Numbered from the stretch's first letter, positions 13,330 through 26,800 are shown. The stretch is 64,000 nucleotides of DNA from Welwitschia mirabilis (GCA_051453625.1 JBOZIK010000001.1:220090221-220154220); one strand, 5' to 3'. Translations and numbers: made by a program. The notes: generated from the sequence alone by a model not told the origin.

Positions 13330-15100
13330 TGCCATCACACTTGGTCCACAAGTCTAACATCATAATTGAGGGATTCTTATCCAATGTCACACTTGATCCA
13401 TAAGTCTAACATCATAGTTATGAAATGTACACCTAATGTCACACTTGATTTATAGGTCTGATGTAAAAGTTATGAGTCCTTCACCTAATGTTACACTTGG
13501 TTTATAGGCCTCACATCATAGTCATGAACTTCACATCTAACACCGCACTTGGTTCATAGGTTTAATGTTGTAGTCATGGGTTTTACAACCAACATCACAC
13601 TTAGTTCACAACTCTAACATCATAATTGAGGGCCTAGTACCCAACATTACACTTGATTTCTAAGTCTAGCATCATAGTTATAGGCCCTACTTCCAACATC
13701 ATACTTGGAGACAAAACTCAATGTCATAAGCATGAACCTCACCTCCACCATTATAGTTGCCCAAAAAACTCAACCTTATACTTGAAGGATTTCATCTCCA
13801 ATTTTTAGATTATTAAAAAAATTGATGTTTCACTTGAAGGGCTCTATCTCTAATGCCATAGTTGCTCTAGAAAATTCAAAGTCATATTTGAAGGAGTCCA
13901 CCTCTAATGTTATAGTTTCCTTAAAAAGCATGATGTTATACTTGGCCAACTAAAACTTAACATCATACTTGATCCCCTCGAGGTTTGATGTCTAGGATTA
14001 AAACCTATTATCATACTTGTTCCTCTAAAGATATGACATTATACTTAACCAATTAGAGCACAATGTCATAGTTTATTCCATAGAGGCCTGATGTCATACT
14101 TGGTTAACTAAAGATCAATGTCATACTTGATCCTCAAAAACTTGACATTACACTTAACCAACTAAATCTCAATGTTATACTTAACTTCCTAGAGGTCTAA
14201 TGTCACATTTGATTAACTAGAACCTAACATTATAGTTGATCCCTTAGAGGTTTAACATCAAACTTGATGGACTAAAGCTTAACATCATACTTAATTCCCT
14301 GAAGATCTAAGATTGCACTTAGTCAATTAGAGCCTAATTTTGCACTTACGCCTTGGAGGTATGATGTTAAACTTGATCAATTAGAATCTAGCATCACACT
14401 TAATTTCTAAAAGCCTAACATCACACTTAACTAACTGGATCTCAACATCACACTTAATCCCCTAGAGGCTTGACATCACACTTGGCTGACTAGGGCCTGA
14501 TGTCAGACTTAATCCCTTGGTTGCTTAATACTGCACTTAGCTAATTGAAGCTTGATTTCATACTTAACTATTTGAAGGTACAACATCCCACTTAATAAAA
14601 TGGGACCCAACATTACACTTGATCTAAAAAAGCTTGGCATTGTAGTTAGTTAACTGAAGTTTAATGTCATACTTGACGATCGAATTTTAATAGTACAGTT
14701 GAAGTTCGATGTTGCACATAATATATAAAAGTTCAAAATCATACTTTTCTAATAAAGTTTAGTGCTACACTTGGTCATAGAAGTTTGACATTATAGTTTG
14801 AGTATAATATTACAGTTTACCTTTAGAGGTCCAATATTATACTTGGTTAATTAAAGTATAATGTTATACTTTGTCATAAGAGTATGATATTATAGTTGGA
14901 GTCTAATATTGCACTTAGCTCATGAGGGTCCAACATCATACTTTGTAAAGAAAACTCTGATATTACACTTGGTTGTAGGATTCTAATGTTTTAGCTATAG
15001 TTTGATGTTGTACTAGATTAATAAAGGCTAATTTCAAACTTGCCTATTTCAAGCTTGACATCATACTTACCTACGCATAAGTATGACATCATAGTTGCCT
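13330..15100 (+). repeat. Minisatellite array 2, inside element D
   Basis: Roughly 70 degenerate units of 22-28 bp alternate as a dimer of about 50 bp. In the left part the dimer is acacttggttcataag + tctaacatcatagttatg. From about 13,920 it becomes cttgatcccctagagg + tctgatgtcac/acttggttaactagag. The right part (14,650-15,100) is more degenerate. It is homologous, in inverse orientation, to array 1. No open frame runs through it. Confidence 0.9.
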
Positions 15101-16941
15101 GTCCTTCTAGTAGTTATAATAGTTATGATGATTACATAAGTTATCAACTAATCCCAATAGTTATAAATGTTAAGTAGTCTTCATTACAATTACAAAATGC
15201 CCTTTGAAAAATAAACCTGTTAAAGGCTAATAGAACACATAGAAAGGAAATGATACAAAGAAGACAAAAAATACTTGGAGAGATATGGAGCAAAGAGTAA
15301 ATTCTCAAATAGAGACTATGAAGAAGTAACTAAATGAGGTTTAATTATAGAATTCAAAACTCTTCAACAAAAAGGGCTTACTTCTTTCATGCTTAAAATA
15401 ACCAATCCATTTAATGAAGTATGATCTATAAGATCCACCAGAATAACCTTTCACTTCTAGATAGAACTCTCATGCTAGATAGCTTGTTCTTTAAAGTTTA
15501 TAAATTAAATCCTAAATACAAAAGCTAATATTTATTTATTAAATGTACCACTAATAAAATAAATAGAGAGCAATGAAATTGCAAAATTGATTCAATTACA
15601 AATCTATGATGATAAAGAAGGAATCAATAAGAAAGCTACATCACAGTTTTAACAAACAAAAAAATACTTTATCCTCTAAAATACACCATTAAATAGAAGA
15701 TGCATCTATGCTACTATCTTCCTTATTAGAGATGTATAAGAATGATGGATTTAATTCTACTAAAAGTTTAATCATAGAATCACTTAAAATATTTTTGTAG
15801 AAGAATTTAAAAATAAATTCATTTCTGATGACTTCCTTAAAGATTAGAAGATTGATTTTTAATGCTTACATCTAGAAAAACATTCATTGGGGAACATTGG
15901 TTTGATTTCCAATGCTTAAAAAGTATCGAGAAAACTTCTTAGATAAGTAGCTTATTAGCAGTTATATTTACATACTTCACTAAAGATCCAAAGCATTCTT
16001 CATACTTTAGAAATAAGATCAATTAAAGAGCTTATAGGAAGATGAGGTATGAAGCATAAGATAATAGGTGGATAGATAACTAATCTAATCAAGTAAGCAC
16101 TCTAAATTATACTAGAAATCAAGCTCCTCATGATGGATTCTAAGGCAACATTGTCTATGATTAATGCAAGAAAAAAGAATACATCATCAGAAACTACTCT
16201 TTTAAGAATCAAAATACTACTTCTTCCACATAAAACCAACCTCAATAATACAAATGCAAAGTACCACATAAAAAATACCTTCTATAATGTTTTTATTCTT
16301 TATTATTTTATAAATTAAATATCATCTCCTTCAACGAGTATAATTTCTTAATAGGAAAATAAGAAAGTAAAAATTAGAATTAACTTCTATCAATTAATCT
16401 TGTTAGTCCCATATGCATTTAGAGAATGAATACTTTAGGAAATGGATAGGAAATAGCTTTACATTTTATGTAGAAAATTTTCATATTTTATAAAGCCTTA
16501 CATGTTACCATCTCAAATAAAAATTTTAAATGCATACTTAAAGTTTATTATCACTTATCATCTAGAACCTAAAGATCTTCTAAATATCAATTCAATGATC
16601 ATATTTTGAGGCTATGCATGAAAGAATCTACTTAACTCTATTAAGTTAGATAAACTTCACATAAAGAAATATTTAAAGAAATAAAAAGCTACATTTCAAG
16701 AAGAAGACACTAGAGGTGTTCATTAATAGGATTTAAAAGGTAGTGATAAGAATCTCAAGACTAGTATAAGGGATTCTATGACTAAGAACATTCTAGTTAA
16801 TTCTTTAAAATCAAAGATCAATTGCTACTATAAATCATAAAAATAATTGAATATTTTGCTTATAAGTTAAAGTTACCATCCAAGATATTTTAACTTCATC
16901 TAATAATCCATGTCATTCTTTCAAAGCCATATAATAAAGAA

Positions 16942-17015
16942 CAAAGTTCAAGATTATACACTTGATTAGAAGTATATTCAAAGTTCAAGATTATACACTT
17001 GATTAGAAGTATATT
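16942..17015. repeat. 37-bp perfect tandem duplication
   Basis: A 37-bp unit beginning caaagttcaagattatacac starts at 16,942 and repeats without mismatch at 16,979, within the interior of element D. Confidence 0.9.
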
Positions 17016-17390
17016 CTATTAAGTCCTAATCTTACTCTTGATTTTTATCCTAAGGAGATATAGAAACTTATATCAAGAAACTTTAAAATAGAACCAGAAA
17101 TAATTTTTTGACTAAAATGAACATATTATAATAAGGACATTAAAGATAATAAGAAGTTATGTAGTAAGAATGTTTTTCATTTATTTAAGAAATGTGAAGA
17201 ATACATATTATATGTTTGTTTTATGTATCTTTAATTGATCTTTATGTTAGTAAATGACTAAAGGATGTAAGACAAAGTGGGCCATCTATTGAGGCATTAA
17301 TTCTTGAGATTGAATATGGATAACTAGGAGATACAGGCATAAGTAGTCCATTCACTAGGAAGTTAACATTTTAGGATGAGCTAATAAATT

Positions 17391-17406
17391 AAGGGAAAGA
17401 AAATTT
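17391..17406 (+). promoter_or_regulatory. Polypurine tract of element D
   Basis: aagggaaagaaaa lies just before the start of the 3' LTR at 17,409, where the plus-strand primer is expected. Confidence 0.5.
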
Positions 17407-17408
17407 AA

Positions 17409-17829
17409 TGTTTCAAAATAACTTTAAGTTAATTAATTAATATTAAATGTAATTAAATTATAGTTAAGAATAACTACTATTATAACGAAAGGGTGTAACC
17501 CTTAGATTGTAATATTGTATTCTTTCATCTTGGTTCTTAAGCTTATGGTAGTATGTAAGGGTGAATAGCCTAGGTGTATGTAATTGATAATGATCTTGAC
17601 TAATTTCAAGGATCCTAGAAGGAGGGCTAATGTTTTAGTCTACATCTTTACCTTTGACCACTAGTATAAGACTAGAAAAAAACATAGAAGATAAACTACT
17701 ACTATTTTAATAAAGATATATTTCATTTTTTTCCCAAATGATTAATTATTAAATTCTTTATTCTTTACTTTCTAATGTTTCTTATTAAAATGCAAATTTC
17801 ATCCTAATTTAGTAATTGAAGTCATTGCA
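17409..17829 (+). repeat. 3' LTR of element D
   Basis: Direct repeat of 12,246-12,652, with TG start and CA end (tgtttcaaaa ... gtcattgca). It is slightly longer than the 5' copy through small insertions. Confidence 0.75.
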
Positions 17830-19577
17830 TAGCCTATCACTTATGGAGTGAAAAAACTTACATAAAATCAAGAAATATTCTAGTAAATAGAATTAAAATA
17901 CCTTATCATTGTGTTCTAATAACTTCTATAATGGAAATTAAACCTAAGAAATTTTAATCTCTAATTTCTATGATCTCATTAAAAATATTTAGAAAGAATT
18001 TATAGAAAGTATACTAAATTAATAATAGAGAACACTAATGACCACATAAATATCTATTAACAATCATTATCGAATTCATTTAAAATCAAGAAGATCATAA
18101 TCGATTTAAGAAAAATATTAAACTATAACACTTTAAATTCTTCTTATGAATTTTATTTATAAAACTATTAGATCATATATTTAAGATTAAAAATTAAAAT
18201 ATTTAAAAATATTCACTATTCTTATTTAAGTGAACATTCTCATATAAAAGTCATAAATTTTAACTTTAAGTTTTTTAAAATAAAATAAAGAGACTTGACT
18301 TTAATTTTGAAAAATAATTCTTTAAATCCATAATCAATTGCAAAATAAATTCTTATAAAACTTGATTAAGTCTTGAAAAATAAAGATGAAAAATTATATA
18401 TAATTTATAAAAATAAATACAAAATGATTTATACGAAATGGATGCATACTTTTAAAAACTAGTGAAAAGAAGTCTATAAAGTTAAAACATAAGTTTAAAA
18501 GACATTTTATCATGCATTTTAAATTATTTGAAATATTCCTAGTAAGTTTAGAGCATAGTGTGTTTGTTACATATAAAATATTCTTATAAAAAGTCTTGTA
18601 ATACGTTTATTAATAGTTTTAGTATCTTTATTTTGATATTTTAAGCTTTTCTCCTTAGCTTTATTGAGCCCAAAAAGAAAATTAGGCATTTTTCATTATC
18701 TAGTTAGAGTTGTAATTAGGAATTACCTGGGACAATGTCATGGAAAAAATGTTTTATGGATATGAGTTTTACATCATCCTTAGTATTAGAATTAAAACTA
18801 AAGTTTAAATTAATTATTGAAAACTTTCTTTTATATTAGTATGTAACATATAAAAAGTCAAAACTTAAAAAATGTTATGATCATTTCATTTTTATGATAA
18901 TAATATAGTACTTATAGAACTTAAACAAGATGCCAAATACTAGCCTTATATTCATGCACATGAAGAATAAATGCTTACTCTAAAAGCATAATAGAATTGA
19001 AAATATATTAAAGGTGATAAAACTTTTTAATCTTTAATTATACCTGAGAGTTTTTACATAGTTACAAATGTGATTTTTATAAGTATTCTTTTAAATAATA
19101 AAATTATAATATTTGATTGGCTTAAAATTTAGTTAATTCATTTAGTGTTAAAGGAAAATAAAAGAGTTTAAATACCAATCTTTATAACTTAGAACTAGAT
19201 CATTTAGAAAGTTGATGAAAATAAAACCAAGTAAAATAGGTTTATATTCTATTTAGAGATTCATAATTTAATGTGGAAGAAGGTCAAAAATAAATAATGG
19301 AAGATAATGATAAAATTTCATAAGTGAAGTAGTATAATTTATAAAGTAATGAAAAATCATACTTTAAATATGATCATGAATCTCAAATTCAAAAATAGAT
19401 TAGATGATCTCATCATTATCCTAAACATGTGAAACCAAGATTGGAGTAATTAACTAGTAGAACCAAATTTTAAATGCTAAATAAAAGGTCACAAGTGAAG
19501 AAAAGAATAAATATTTATGAATTTTTTACAAGAGAATATAGAAATATATGTATATTCCTTATGATGAGTATATTATT
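17830..19577. other. Unassigned AT-rich DNA
   Basis: I see no gene, RNA or repeat structure here beyond high AT content. Confidence 0.5.
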
Positions 19578-21736
19578 TAAGGATCATTAAACTTAGAGGA
19601 GAGGGGTGAATGAGCTTGACCAAATCAAAATTGAAACTAATAATAAAATAAAAAATAATAATAATAAATACCTTATCAAGATAATGTAGTTCCTCAACCT
19701 TGATATGTTCACATATAGAGGGTATCTTCCTATTATACCTTTGCATATCCTTGACCTACAAGAAAATAGTGGTTTTTGGTTGTATCACCAACCTTATAAT
19801 GCTAAAAGTCTCCCTGCAAGACAACACTTCTTTCCTATAGGGAAATGGTTTTTTAGGCATATCACAAACCTTACAATAACAATAATCTCCTCATAAGGAA
19901 GTACCTTCTTCCTTATAGGTAAATAATGGTTTTCTAGAAGCACCATAAACCTTATAACAAAGAAAATTCTCATAGGTACAACTTCAAGTACCCACTCATA
20001 CAAGGGTTTCCTTGTAAAGAGTTTGATTCAATACAAAAAATAACTTACAATAATATTTAGCAATAAGATAGTTCAAATAATGTAAGAAATAAAATATAAT
20101 ACAATAAGAAGCCTAAAATATGTAGCTTTAAAAATGAACTAAGTTTCTTATTATTGTTATCATCATGAGTGCAAAAGAATGATGCAGCGATGTAGGATCC
20201 AAAAGTAAATGATGTGAACAATGCAAGCTCCTTTGCAAATGATATTTTTGATCCTTCATAAGAAGTTCCTATCACTGTGTAATCTTCATTTTGTAATTTT
20301 TTTAATTAATGAAGTACCAAAAAAATTGGTAATTTATTTCATGACATTAAGCCTTTATACTATTGAAGGAAAACTAGGTGTTTGACCTTGAATAGTAGTC
20401 ATTTAAACTTTATAACCATCGCATAACAAATGGAAAACATCTAACATCAGGCATTAATCTTCTGTTTTAATTGATGTGAACTTTAATTTAGGATGTCTTT
20501 AAATTTATAAACATCTACTAACAATCAGACACCTTCACCCTATAGATGTCTTCAGTGAACTTACCTAGATGTTGAAGAAAATTATTTTGTATAATCTTTG
20601 GATCTCTAGATTATGAATCTATGATGTAAAAGTTGATAGCTCATATAAAATATGAAATATTAATCAAAATTCAAAATAACTCTATTACCTATTTTAATTT
20701 AGTATGGATGCCTTTAACATTTAGACATCTTCATCCATGTCAAGTTCAATTTTTAGCATAGTCATCTTTAACCTATGACCTAAAAGCTAATACATCAGAG
20801 ATGTCTTTCATTATTTAAATGTCTTTATCATATATGTCTTCAATTTTGTAGACATATTTAGATAACTAATTTTGTATTTCAACAATTGATCCTTTTCATT
20901 AGATATCATCTTTGAAGTTTCATCATTGACTAATGATTATCATGATTTGGTATTCTTTGCAATAACCTATCTACACAATGAAACAAAATATTTGATAAGT
21001 GGAATCATTAAAACTAGATTTACTAAAAATATTCCTCTTTTTGATGATGTTTAAAACTTAGCAAATATCATTAGTGTAATCTCATTCAATTAACTAAAAA
21101 TAACTATTCATATTTTAGGGAGATTGACATAATCAATTTTTTGTAAAGATATTTGAGAAACATGATATTAACCACTGGGACAACAAATAAAGGCACAGAA
21201 AAATTTAATATATTATGATATTTATTATTTAAATAAGATTTAGGATGTAAAGAAGAAAGGCATAAAAATATTTGATAATTTCATTTAAGAATATTGATAA
21301 TTGATCAAATACGATATGCTAATAGTAGTATCCTAAAAATAAAATCAGAGCATGATATTTAACTTGTGTGTTAATAATATATCATGAAAAATATTCTTAT
21401 GGTATTGTGCTAATAATAAGAATCAATCCATTACATAATCAAAATGTGCTAGCAATAAAAATCAAAGCATGAGATTAAGAAATGAAAATGTCCCAATAAA
21501 AAATGATATTATGTATGAAAGAAATAACAAAAAAATGTTCCAATAAAAAAAATGGTATAAATGACAAATAACATCAATGTATGTTAAACATCAAGAGTGA
21601 TCATCAATGAGAAATAATATCACTTAAAGATCCCATTCAACATCTTAAAGATAATAACTCTAAGCCCAACAAGATGTCCTTAAGTTAAAAGCAAATGTAC
21701 CCAACTGGATGCAATTGATCTACCATTAATTTATCA
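19578..21736 (-). repeat. 3' LTR of the copia element
   Basis: The left 480 bp share many blocks with 27,299-27,530 (atagagggtatcttcct / acagagggtagcttcct; tggttttt...tcaccaacctta). The right end is set by a minus-strand purine tract (aaaaagaggaagaaattt, 21,737-21,755) followed by tgataaatt. Because the 5' LTR is truncated, only the first ~230 bp are confirmed by a second copy. The portion 20,490-20,870 is rich in gatgtct/agacatc motifs. Confidence 0.55.
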
Positions 21737-21756
21737 AATTTCTTCCTCTTTTTAGC
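21737..21756 (-). promoter_or_regulatory. Possible polypurine tract of the copia element
   Basis: The minus strand reads aaaaagaggaagaaattt, resembling the AAAAAGGGGGAGA tract found before the 3' LTR of many plant copia elements. Its use as primer is inferred. Confidence 0.4.
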
Positions 21757-24120
21757 TAACATATAAAAGTACCTAATCACTAATAGTAGAGTCATTCATA
21801 TATTATGTGCCTTGACATTCTTCATCACTTCTGTCAATGTCATGGATGGTGAATATTTTTTAGGTATATGATGAGGAAAATGTGGATGGACTATGATACT
21901 TTCTAGAGGGATGTTGAGATGTCTTACCTGATCCCTCATAGATTTATCTCCTCATACATTGATACATTTGAGAAGTTATGGGTATCTCAAAGAAACTAAC
22001 TATGGTTATCTCAGTGAAGGATGGTAATAATTTCATAGTGGAAATGGATGGTACTTAATAAGCTTAAGGTGAGATGGTGGTGGTAATGGTGGACACACTG
22101 GAGTTGAAAAAGGTAGGGGAAGTGGTGATTAAACTATGGGATATGATAAAGGAAAATAAATAGGATGATGAACTAGAATCTTGTGACATGAATGACAAGA
22201 TATAAGAGGATGTGCATTCAAGCTCTCATACTCTATCTTCTATTGCTACTACTTCTACTGTGATGAACTAAGATCATATTACTCCCTCTACAATTGTGCC
22301 TCTATGGGATCCTAGTACTTTCCCTGAGTTTGTACCTCATCTCTTGATGATTCCTCTATAGAATTACTATCAACAACTCTATTTAAGTCATATCATCTAT
22401 TATGTAGAGCTATAGACCTACGTTTCTTTAACCTTATTACATTTCTTTTAATTTTATCCTTCATTTTAGCTATTTTTTTAAATTCATTTTCCACTAAAGA
22501 TGAATTGTGTGTTGTAATGGAAGAAGATCGCTAGAATTGTGAAGGCCTTCTTATTGTGTCCTCACTTGATAACATTGGTATTATTTTTTTCTCACTAAAA
22601 TATACTATAGATTTCGTCTATTGAATGAGATTAGCTTGAGGATTTAAAATAATTACACTGCTAATGATTAAACTAATAAGACAAAAATGACTAAATATCT
22701 GGACCTTGCAAGTGAGATAATATTCATGCATAATATGAAATCCAAATATTTCTTAAACTCGATAAGCAAACAATGTACAACAAAAGTATGCATGGGTTTA
22801 TAATAACTATAACTTCATTCTCTAGTTAAGATATTATAAAATTTGATCAAAATGAAAATGAAAGAATCTAAATTCATATCTTTACACTCAATGCTCTCTA
22901 TAAAATTCATTTTAGTGTGCCTAAATAAAACATTATTCGTATTTCTTATTGACACATTAATATCTCTACAAAAAAAAATCTCTTTAAATAAATGTGCATA
23001 AATCTAAAGAACATATAAATCATTTATGCCAAGCAATGAATTAAGAAAACTAGGAATAATATGCAAAGAAGTACCTCTGACCTAAGTTTAAAAGGCACTT
23101 GTGCTCTCATCAATTTCATGTATATTAGCATAGAACTCTATCATAATAAGATTTGAAATACTATAGTCTAACTATATGATTATTTCCCAATCAAGCAATG
23201 TGAAATAAGCAATAGTTTAATCTTTATGTTGCCTTTGAAAATTAAGAGTTATTTCTATAATAATGGAATTTCTTAACCATGTTCTATATCTTCCATCTAT
23301 TGACTCATGGTAGATCTAAGGCTCATAGTGTGATCTTTATTTTTTTAAATCTTGTTCTTTGTCTCTAGAAGTATCAACTAATTTTCTTCTAATCATTTTT
23401 GCAAGATATATAGAAAGACTAATAAAAAAAACTAAAATACAAGACATAGTAAAAAATGTGCACTATGCAATTAAAAATCCTATTCTTTCTTATTGTGAAA
23501 ATGTCTCATAAATCCAAGATGTTTTAACAAGGAAATATAAAAAAATCAACTTTAGAAATCTTTTGATAAAGACCCCTGTTGAGTGAAGACTTGAAAATGA
23601 GATTTAGTGGCTGCTTTTCCAAATGAAAAGGGTTAAAACCCTAACTTTTTTGCATGTTTTATTTTCTATAATAATGTAGTCAAGATTTCTACTTCATGAA
23701 AGATGTTAAAAACACAAAAGTAGACATCTGAAAAACTCAAATATGTTTGCTGTTAAAAAAATTCAAATACATTTTCTTGCTATTAAGATATCTACAAAAT
23801 TTAAGATGTCTATTTTAAAAAATTAAATAAGCATACTTGATATTCAAAGATATCTATCAAATTTAATACATCTACTTTTAAAACATCTATAAATCTAGAG
23901 ATGTCTCTCTGATAGACATCTATTAAACTAAAGATGTCTATAATGAAATTTTTAGAAAACATTAAAATATTCTACATCTAATACAAACATAATAATAACC
24001 TTTTGATAAAGTAAATAACAAGCACATAATTTAACTTTTACTACTATATCTAATAATAATCTCAACTCATAAGATAATTACAATGTGGAGTTAAGAATTT
24101 AAATGATATTACTTATTAAC
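21757..24120 (-). other. Region between copia pol and 3' LTR
   Basis: Sireviruses often carry an additional, sometimes envelope-like, reading frame here. On the minus strand, segments near 23,560-23,650 and 22,190-22,560 give short readable stretches, but no frame longer than about 60 codons survives and I cannot assign a protein. A second cluster of gatgtct/agacatct motifs lies at 23,720-23,945. Confidence 0.35.
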
Positions 24121-24124
24121 TTAC

Positions 24125-25930
24125 TTGATTGGGGAAGGCCCAATCCGCAAGTTTCTACATAGCTTTATATATTTTAGTACTTAAGGCTTTGTGAAAAAAT
24201 CGGCAAGTTGATCATCTATATTGATATATTGCATTGTAATATCTTTGTTTTAAACATATTCTCTGGGAAAGTGATATCGAATTTCTATGTGCTTGGTTGT
24301 TGAGTGTTGTATTAGATTCTTTGATATATTAATGATGCTCTTATTTTTACAATAAATAAGAATGATACTTATGGAGAGTCCAAAATATTTTAATGTTTAC
24401 TTCATCCATAGTAGTTGTGCATAAAAAATTGCAGTAGCAATGTACTCAGCCTCAGTTGTTGATAGAGTGGTTCAGTTCTACTTTTTACTACACCAATAAA
24501 TTAGGCATTGTCTAAGAAAAAAATATGTTTTACTTCTGCCTCTTCTGTTATCTTTACATATTACCCAATTTGCATCATAATACCCTACTAAATCATGAAA
24601 GAAGTACTTTAGGTATCAAAGGTCCCAATTAGTAGTATCTTTTAAGTAATGGAAAATTCTTTTAACAATTATAAGATGTGCTTCCCTATGATTACTTTGA
24701 TAAAATGCAAATCCCTATACTTAACATAATATCTAGTTTACTAGAAATATGATGTAACAAGCTACTAATCATACCTTTATATAGCTTTTGATCCACCTTT
24801 TTATCATTCTTATTTTTGTTCAATTTGGAATTTTGATTCATTGGAGTGTTCTTACCTTTGTAATCCTATAAAACATATTTGAATAGCAAGTTTTTAGTAT
24901 ATTTAGCTTATGAAATAAAAGTATCTTACTTATGCAGTACAACTTGTAGACCCAAGAACTTGCTCATCTCTCTTATGATATTCATTTCGAACTCATTCTG
25001 CATTATCTTAAAAAATTTCTTACCCAAAATTCATCAGTAGCATCAAAAATAATATCTACATAAATTTGAATAACAATAAATCTTTACCATCTTTTTTAAT
25101 GAATTAAATCATATCTGATTACTTCTTTTGAAACTATTTTTAATAATATAACCTAAAAGTTTCTTATACCAAGCTTTAGGTACTTATATGAGACCATATA
25201 GAGCCTTCTTTAGTTTTTAAATTTAATTAGATTTTTGTGAGTTAGTAAAATCATCTGGTTGCTCAACATATATTTCTTCTTATATATTTCAATTTAGAAA
25301 TGCACTATTGACATACATTTGGTAAAGTTTGAATCATTTTTCATAAGCAAAGGCTAAAGACTTCTTATCGATTCTATAAGAGCCACTAGAGCAAAGGTTT
25401 TTTCAAAGTCAACTCCTTCTTATTAGTTGTATCCTTTGACTATTAATCTTACTTTGTTTTTATTACACTGTCATGTTCATCTATCTTATTTCTAAAAGCC
25501 CACTTAGTTCCAATAATAGATCTATTAGATGATCTTGGAGTGAGTTTCCAAACATTACATCTTTCAAATTAGTTAAACTCTTCTTATATAGTAAACATCT
25601 AATGTTCATCATTTTCATCTTATTTAAATGTTTTTTGTTCAATCTATGAGATATATGCTACATAACCAAAAAATTATTTAGTATGACTTCTAGTTTAAAT
25701 ACCTCTATATGGACTTCTTATAATGTTGTTAATAGAGTGACTCTTCTTTAGTATGATCATAGTTAATGGATTTTCCTTTTTAATCTCTTCTTCTTCTTCC
25801 TCACTATATGATTGAACTCATGAATTACTAGAGGATTGGTTAATCTATATAGGAGTATAATCATCTTCTACATTCATAGATGTTGAGTTAACATCACTTG
25901 TTTTAACATTTACAGTCTTCTCAACTACAT
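24125..25930 (-). pseudogene. copia polyprotein remnant: linker, RT and RNase H
   Basis: Frames shift repeatedly, but the family order is clear. From the right: an acidic run of six Glu residues with a GIxTRS motif (25,700-25,850); the RT entry segment with KDENDEH and RSIIGTKWAF (25,500-25,620); KGYN..EGVDFEKTFA (25,400-25,450); KKALYGL (near 25,200); the RT active site (25,045-25,066); a segment ending FLGLQV (near 24,960); RNase H TTEAEYIA (near 24,435-24,465); and the C-terminal DDQLADFFTK (near 24,185-24,215). RT copies element RNA into DNA and RNase H removes the RNA. The active site reads YVDIIF instead of the family's YVDDIIF, so one catalytic Asp codon is missing. It is non-functional. 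Confidence 0.85.
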
Positions 25931-26030
25931 NNNNNNNNNNNNNNNNNNNNNNNNNNNNNNNNNNNNNNNNNNNNNNNNNNNNNNNNNNNNNNNNNNNNNN
26001 NNNNNNNNNNNNNNNNNNNNNNNNNNNNNN
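25931..26030. other. Assembly gap (100 N)
   Basis: The gap lies exactly where the copia integrase core should be, between the pre-integrase segment and the acidic linker. A run of 100 is often a placeholder for unknown size, so the integrase may be missing from the assembly rather than from the genome. Confidence 1.
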
Positions 26031-26059
26031 AGATCATCTTTTAATTTTTATTTTTTTGG

Positions 26060-26640
26060 ATTAAGTCCTTATTACCATATTAAGGATTTTTATGCTAATT
26101 CTTTGCTTCTCCTACTTTACTAACATATACATTGTTATTACTTACACCAGCAAATAAAACTTTGATAGAAGTTTTCTCTCTAATAATACAATTATCTTTC
26201 ATAGATGTAATAGTAAAATTTTCATTACATAATTGACTTATTCATAAAAGCTTGTATTTCAAATGTTTTAGAAATACTACATTATTTACTTTTGGTTGAT
26301 TTTTTTCCTTCAATGAAATGAATACCTTTGATTGGTGCTTTTGTATTATNNNNNNNNNNTCAATGCATCAAGCATGCTTCTTCATGGCTCTAAGTGTAGT
26401 TTATGCTAAGAGTATTGATTTTGCTTTTATTACTCAAACTTCTCTTGGTTTATCCTATACAAAATGATGTATCATTCTACTATGCCTCTTAGCATTGTCA
26501 CTATAATATTTGTTTTTGAATTTCATTATATATTTATATTGATAATGATCTTTATTATGATAATAATAGCAAATAATATTATTTCTAAATGATAAATGTT
26601 CATACATTGATATATAATTCCATCTATCAATCAAAGAGAT
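26060..26640 (-). pseudogene. copia zinc-knuckle-like and pre-integrase remnant
   Basis: Right part (about 26,500-26,580): CYYYHNKDHYQYKY, the spacing of a CCHC knuckle in which Cys 2 and Cys 4 are Tyr, each explainable by a TGT-to-TAT change. Left part (26,090-26,330): NVVFLKHLKYKLL, a stop, ISQLCN and further on NNNVYVSKV, which matches the pre-integrase (GAG-pre-integrase) domain of copia polyproteins. A 10-base gap at 26,350 separates the two. In life this stretch links protease and integrase. Confidence 0.7.
26350..26359. other. Assembly gap (10 N)
   Basis: Short gap within the copia polyprotein remnant. Confidence 1.
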
Positions 26641-26800
26641 TGAAGTGCTAATTGTGGTTTCATGTGTCCCAAGCCACTCTTGTTATTTAAACTTCTACAT
26701 TTCTCAAGCATGATATTTAGTGTCTCCTTTCTCTGGATAAATTTTCCATTGATATTCTTTAAATTTGATAGTTGTTATCTTACATTTTTCAAATCACATA

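Larger units (their letters stand above)
12246..17829 (+). mobile_element. Element D: non-coding LTR retrotransposon (LARD-like)
   Basis: Two directly repeated LTRs of about 0.41 kb flank a 4.76-kb interior. Just inside the left LTR is a decayed Met-tRNA PBS, and just before the right LTR a purine tract aagggaaagaaaa. The interior shows no gag, protease, RT or integrase motif. Its main content is a 1.8-kb minisatellite. Large LTR elements without coding capacity are known in plants as LARDs and move with proteins from other elements. The LTR pair has many C/T and G/A differences, so the insertion is old. No matching 5-bp target duplication was found (tataa on the left, tagcc on the right). 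Confidence 0.65.

Noticed and set aside
13330-15100. CRISPR-like array
   Set aside because: Units are degenerate, adjacent and without unique spacers; the context is a plant LTR element.
12241-17834. 5-bp target duplication around element D
   Set aside because: Flanks tataa and tagcc do not agree even allowing C-to-T changes.
19705-20275. Three short frames on both strands
   Set aside because: They lie in the copia LTR and show no protein likeness.
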